From NCBI GenBank assembly GCA_016649925.1, contig JAENWO010000140.1, positions 1 to 6,655 on the forward strand: a stretch of DNA of 6,655 nucleotides, read 5' to 3'. Shown here piece by piece: positions 6,307-6,655 of the stretch. Within the stretch, counting starts at the first letter, position 1, and every line of letters begins with the position of its first letter. A program made the translations under genes and the position numbers. The DNA comes from Actinomycetales bacterium. Lineage in GTDB: Bacteria; Actinomycetota; Actinomycetes; Actinomycetales; Beutenbergiaceae. Below the pieces are notes generated by a model. The model did no database searches, was not told the DNA's origin, and saw only the letters and a list, made by a program, of their open reading frames with translations.

Positions 6307-6655
6307 TGCTCCGTGCTGCCGCCGCAGGCTCATGGCAGCCTGGGCTTCGCGATTCTCCTGCTTCTCGCGCAGGGTGTTGCGCTTGTCGTACTCCTTCTTG
6401 CCGCGGGCCAGGGCGATCTCGACCTTGGCGCGACCGTCGACGAAGTACAGGGCAAGCGGGACGATCGTGCGCCCCTTGGCCTGGCTCTCGTGCTCGAGCT
6501 CCTCGATCTCACGGCGGTGCAGCAGCAGCTTTCGCTTGCGGCGCGGTGCGTGGTTGGTCCAGGTGCCCTCGGTGTACTCGGGGATGTGCACGCCCTCGAG
6601 CCATGCCTCACCGTGGTCGATGGTCGCGTAGCCGTCGACGAGCGAGGACCGGCCG
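6301..6655 (-). CDS. smpB: SsrA-binding protein SmpB, C-terminal part (5' end beyond window)
   Basis: SmpB binds the tRNA-like end of tmRNA and brings it to stalled ribosomes for trans-translation. About 117 residues are visible and the reading frame continues past 6655 without a start, so the gene is cut by the window, not broken. Family proteins are about 150-160 residues, so roughly 40 N-terminal residues are missing. Visible landmarks are the start of the fragment GRSSLVDGYA, EGVHIPEYTEG (visible residues 20-30), APRRKRKLLLHRREI (36-50), the hallmark KGRTIVPLALYF (60-71) and KVEIALARGKKEYDKR (77-92), then a charged C-terminal tail of the kind that occupies the empty mRNA channel. The GTG at 6591 is an internal Val codon in VHIPEYTEG, not the start. 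It converges with nadE across 15 bp. No tmRNA gene lies in the 15 bp downstream of its stop. Confidence 0.97.
   Translation of the reverse strand, partial: GRSSLVDGYATIDHGEAWLEGVHIPEYTEGTWTNHAPRRKRKLLLHRREIEELEHESQAKGRTIVPLALYFVDGRAKVEIALARGKKEYDKRNTLREKQENREAQAAMSLRRQHGAH

Noticed and set aside
6301..6591. A 96-residue SmpB beginning at the GTG at 6591.
   Set aside because: The frame continues upstream to the window edge with conserved SmpB residues (DGYATIDHGEAWLEG), so this GTG is an internal valine.

Overview
The window comes from a high-GC bacterium, and the gene content points to an actinobacterium. GC-rich codons dominate every gene. A two-domain glnE sits beside a GSI-alpha type glutamine synthetase that closely resembles mycobacterial GlnA2, the same pairing found in actinobacteria such as Mycobacterium tuberculosis. 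One of the Micrococcales is possible, but the sequence alone does not settle this.

Layout, left to right. Positions 31-3090 (minus) encode GlnE, the bifunctional glutamine synthetase adenylyltransferase/adenylyl-removing enzyme. Positions 3087-3211 form the spacer between glnA2 and glnE. It holds eleven 9-bp tandem units (3100-3198) and a possible 39-codon Cys-rich small ORF whose TGA overlaps the glnE GTG start. Positions 3212-4546 (minus) encode GlnA2. An 89-bp divergent intergenic region (4547-4635) has a good Shine-Dalgarno for glnA2 and a candidate near-leaderless promoter for nadE. Positions 4636-6285 (plus) encode NadE, the glutamine-dependent NAD+ synthetase. Positions 6301-6655 (minus) hold the C-terminal ~117 residues of SmpB, cut by the window edge. 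nadE and smpB converge, and a near-perfect hairpin there contains both stop codons.

How the genes fit together. The window is mostly ordinary nitrogen and cofactor metabolism. GlnA2 makes glutamine from glutamate and ammonia, GlnE covalently regulates an adenylylatable glutamine synthetase, and NadE spends glutamine as ammonia donor to finish NAD+. GlnA2 itself carries Trp where GSI-beta enzymes have the adenylylated Tyr, so GlnE must act on a different synthetase encoded elsewhere. SmpB (tmRNA-dependent ribosome rescue) is functionally unrelated.

I see no mobile element, CRISPR array, tRNA, rRNA or defence system. The feature most worth a second look is the 9-bp minisatellite with its Cys-Pro-His small ORF wedged between glnA2 and glnE.
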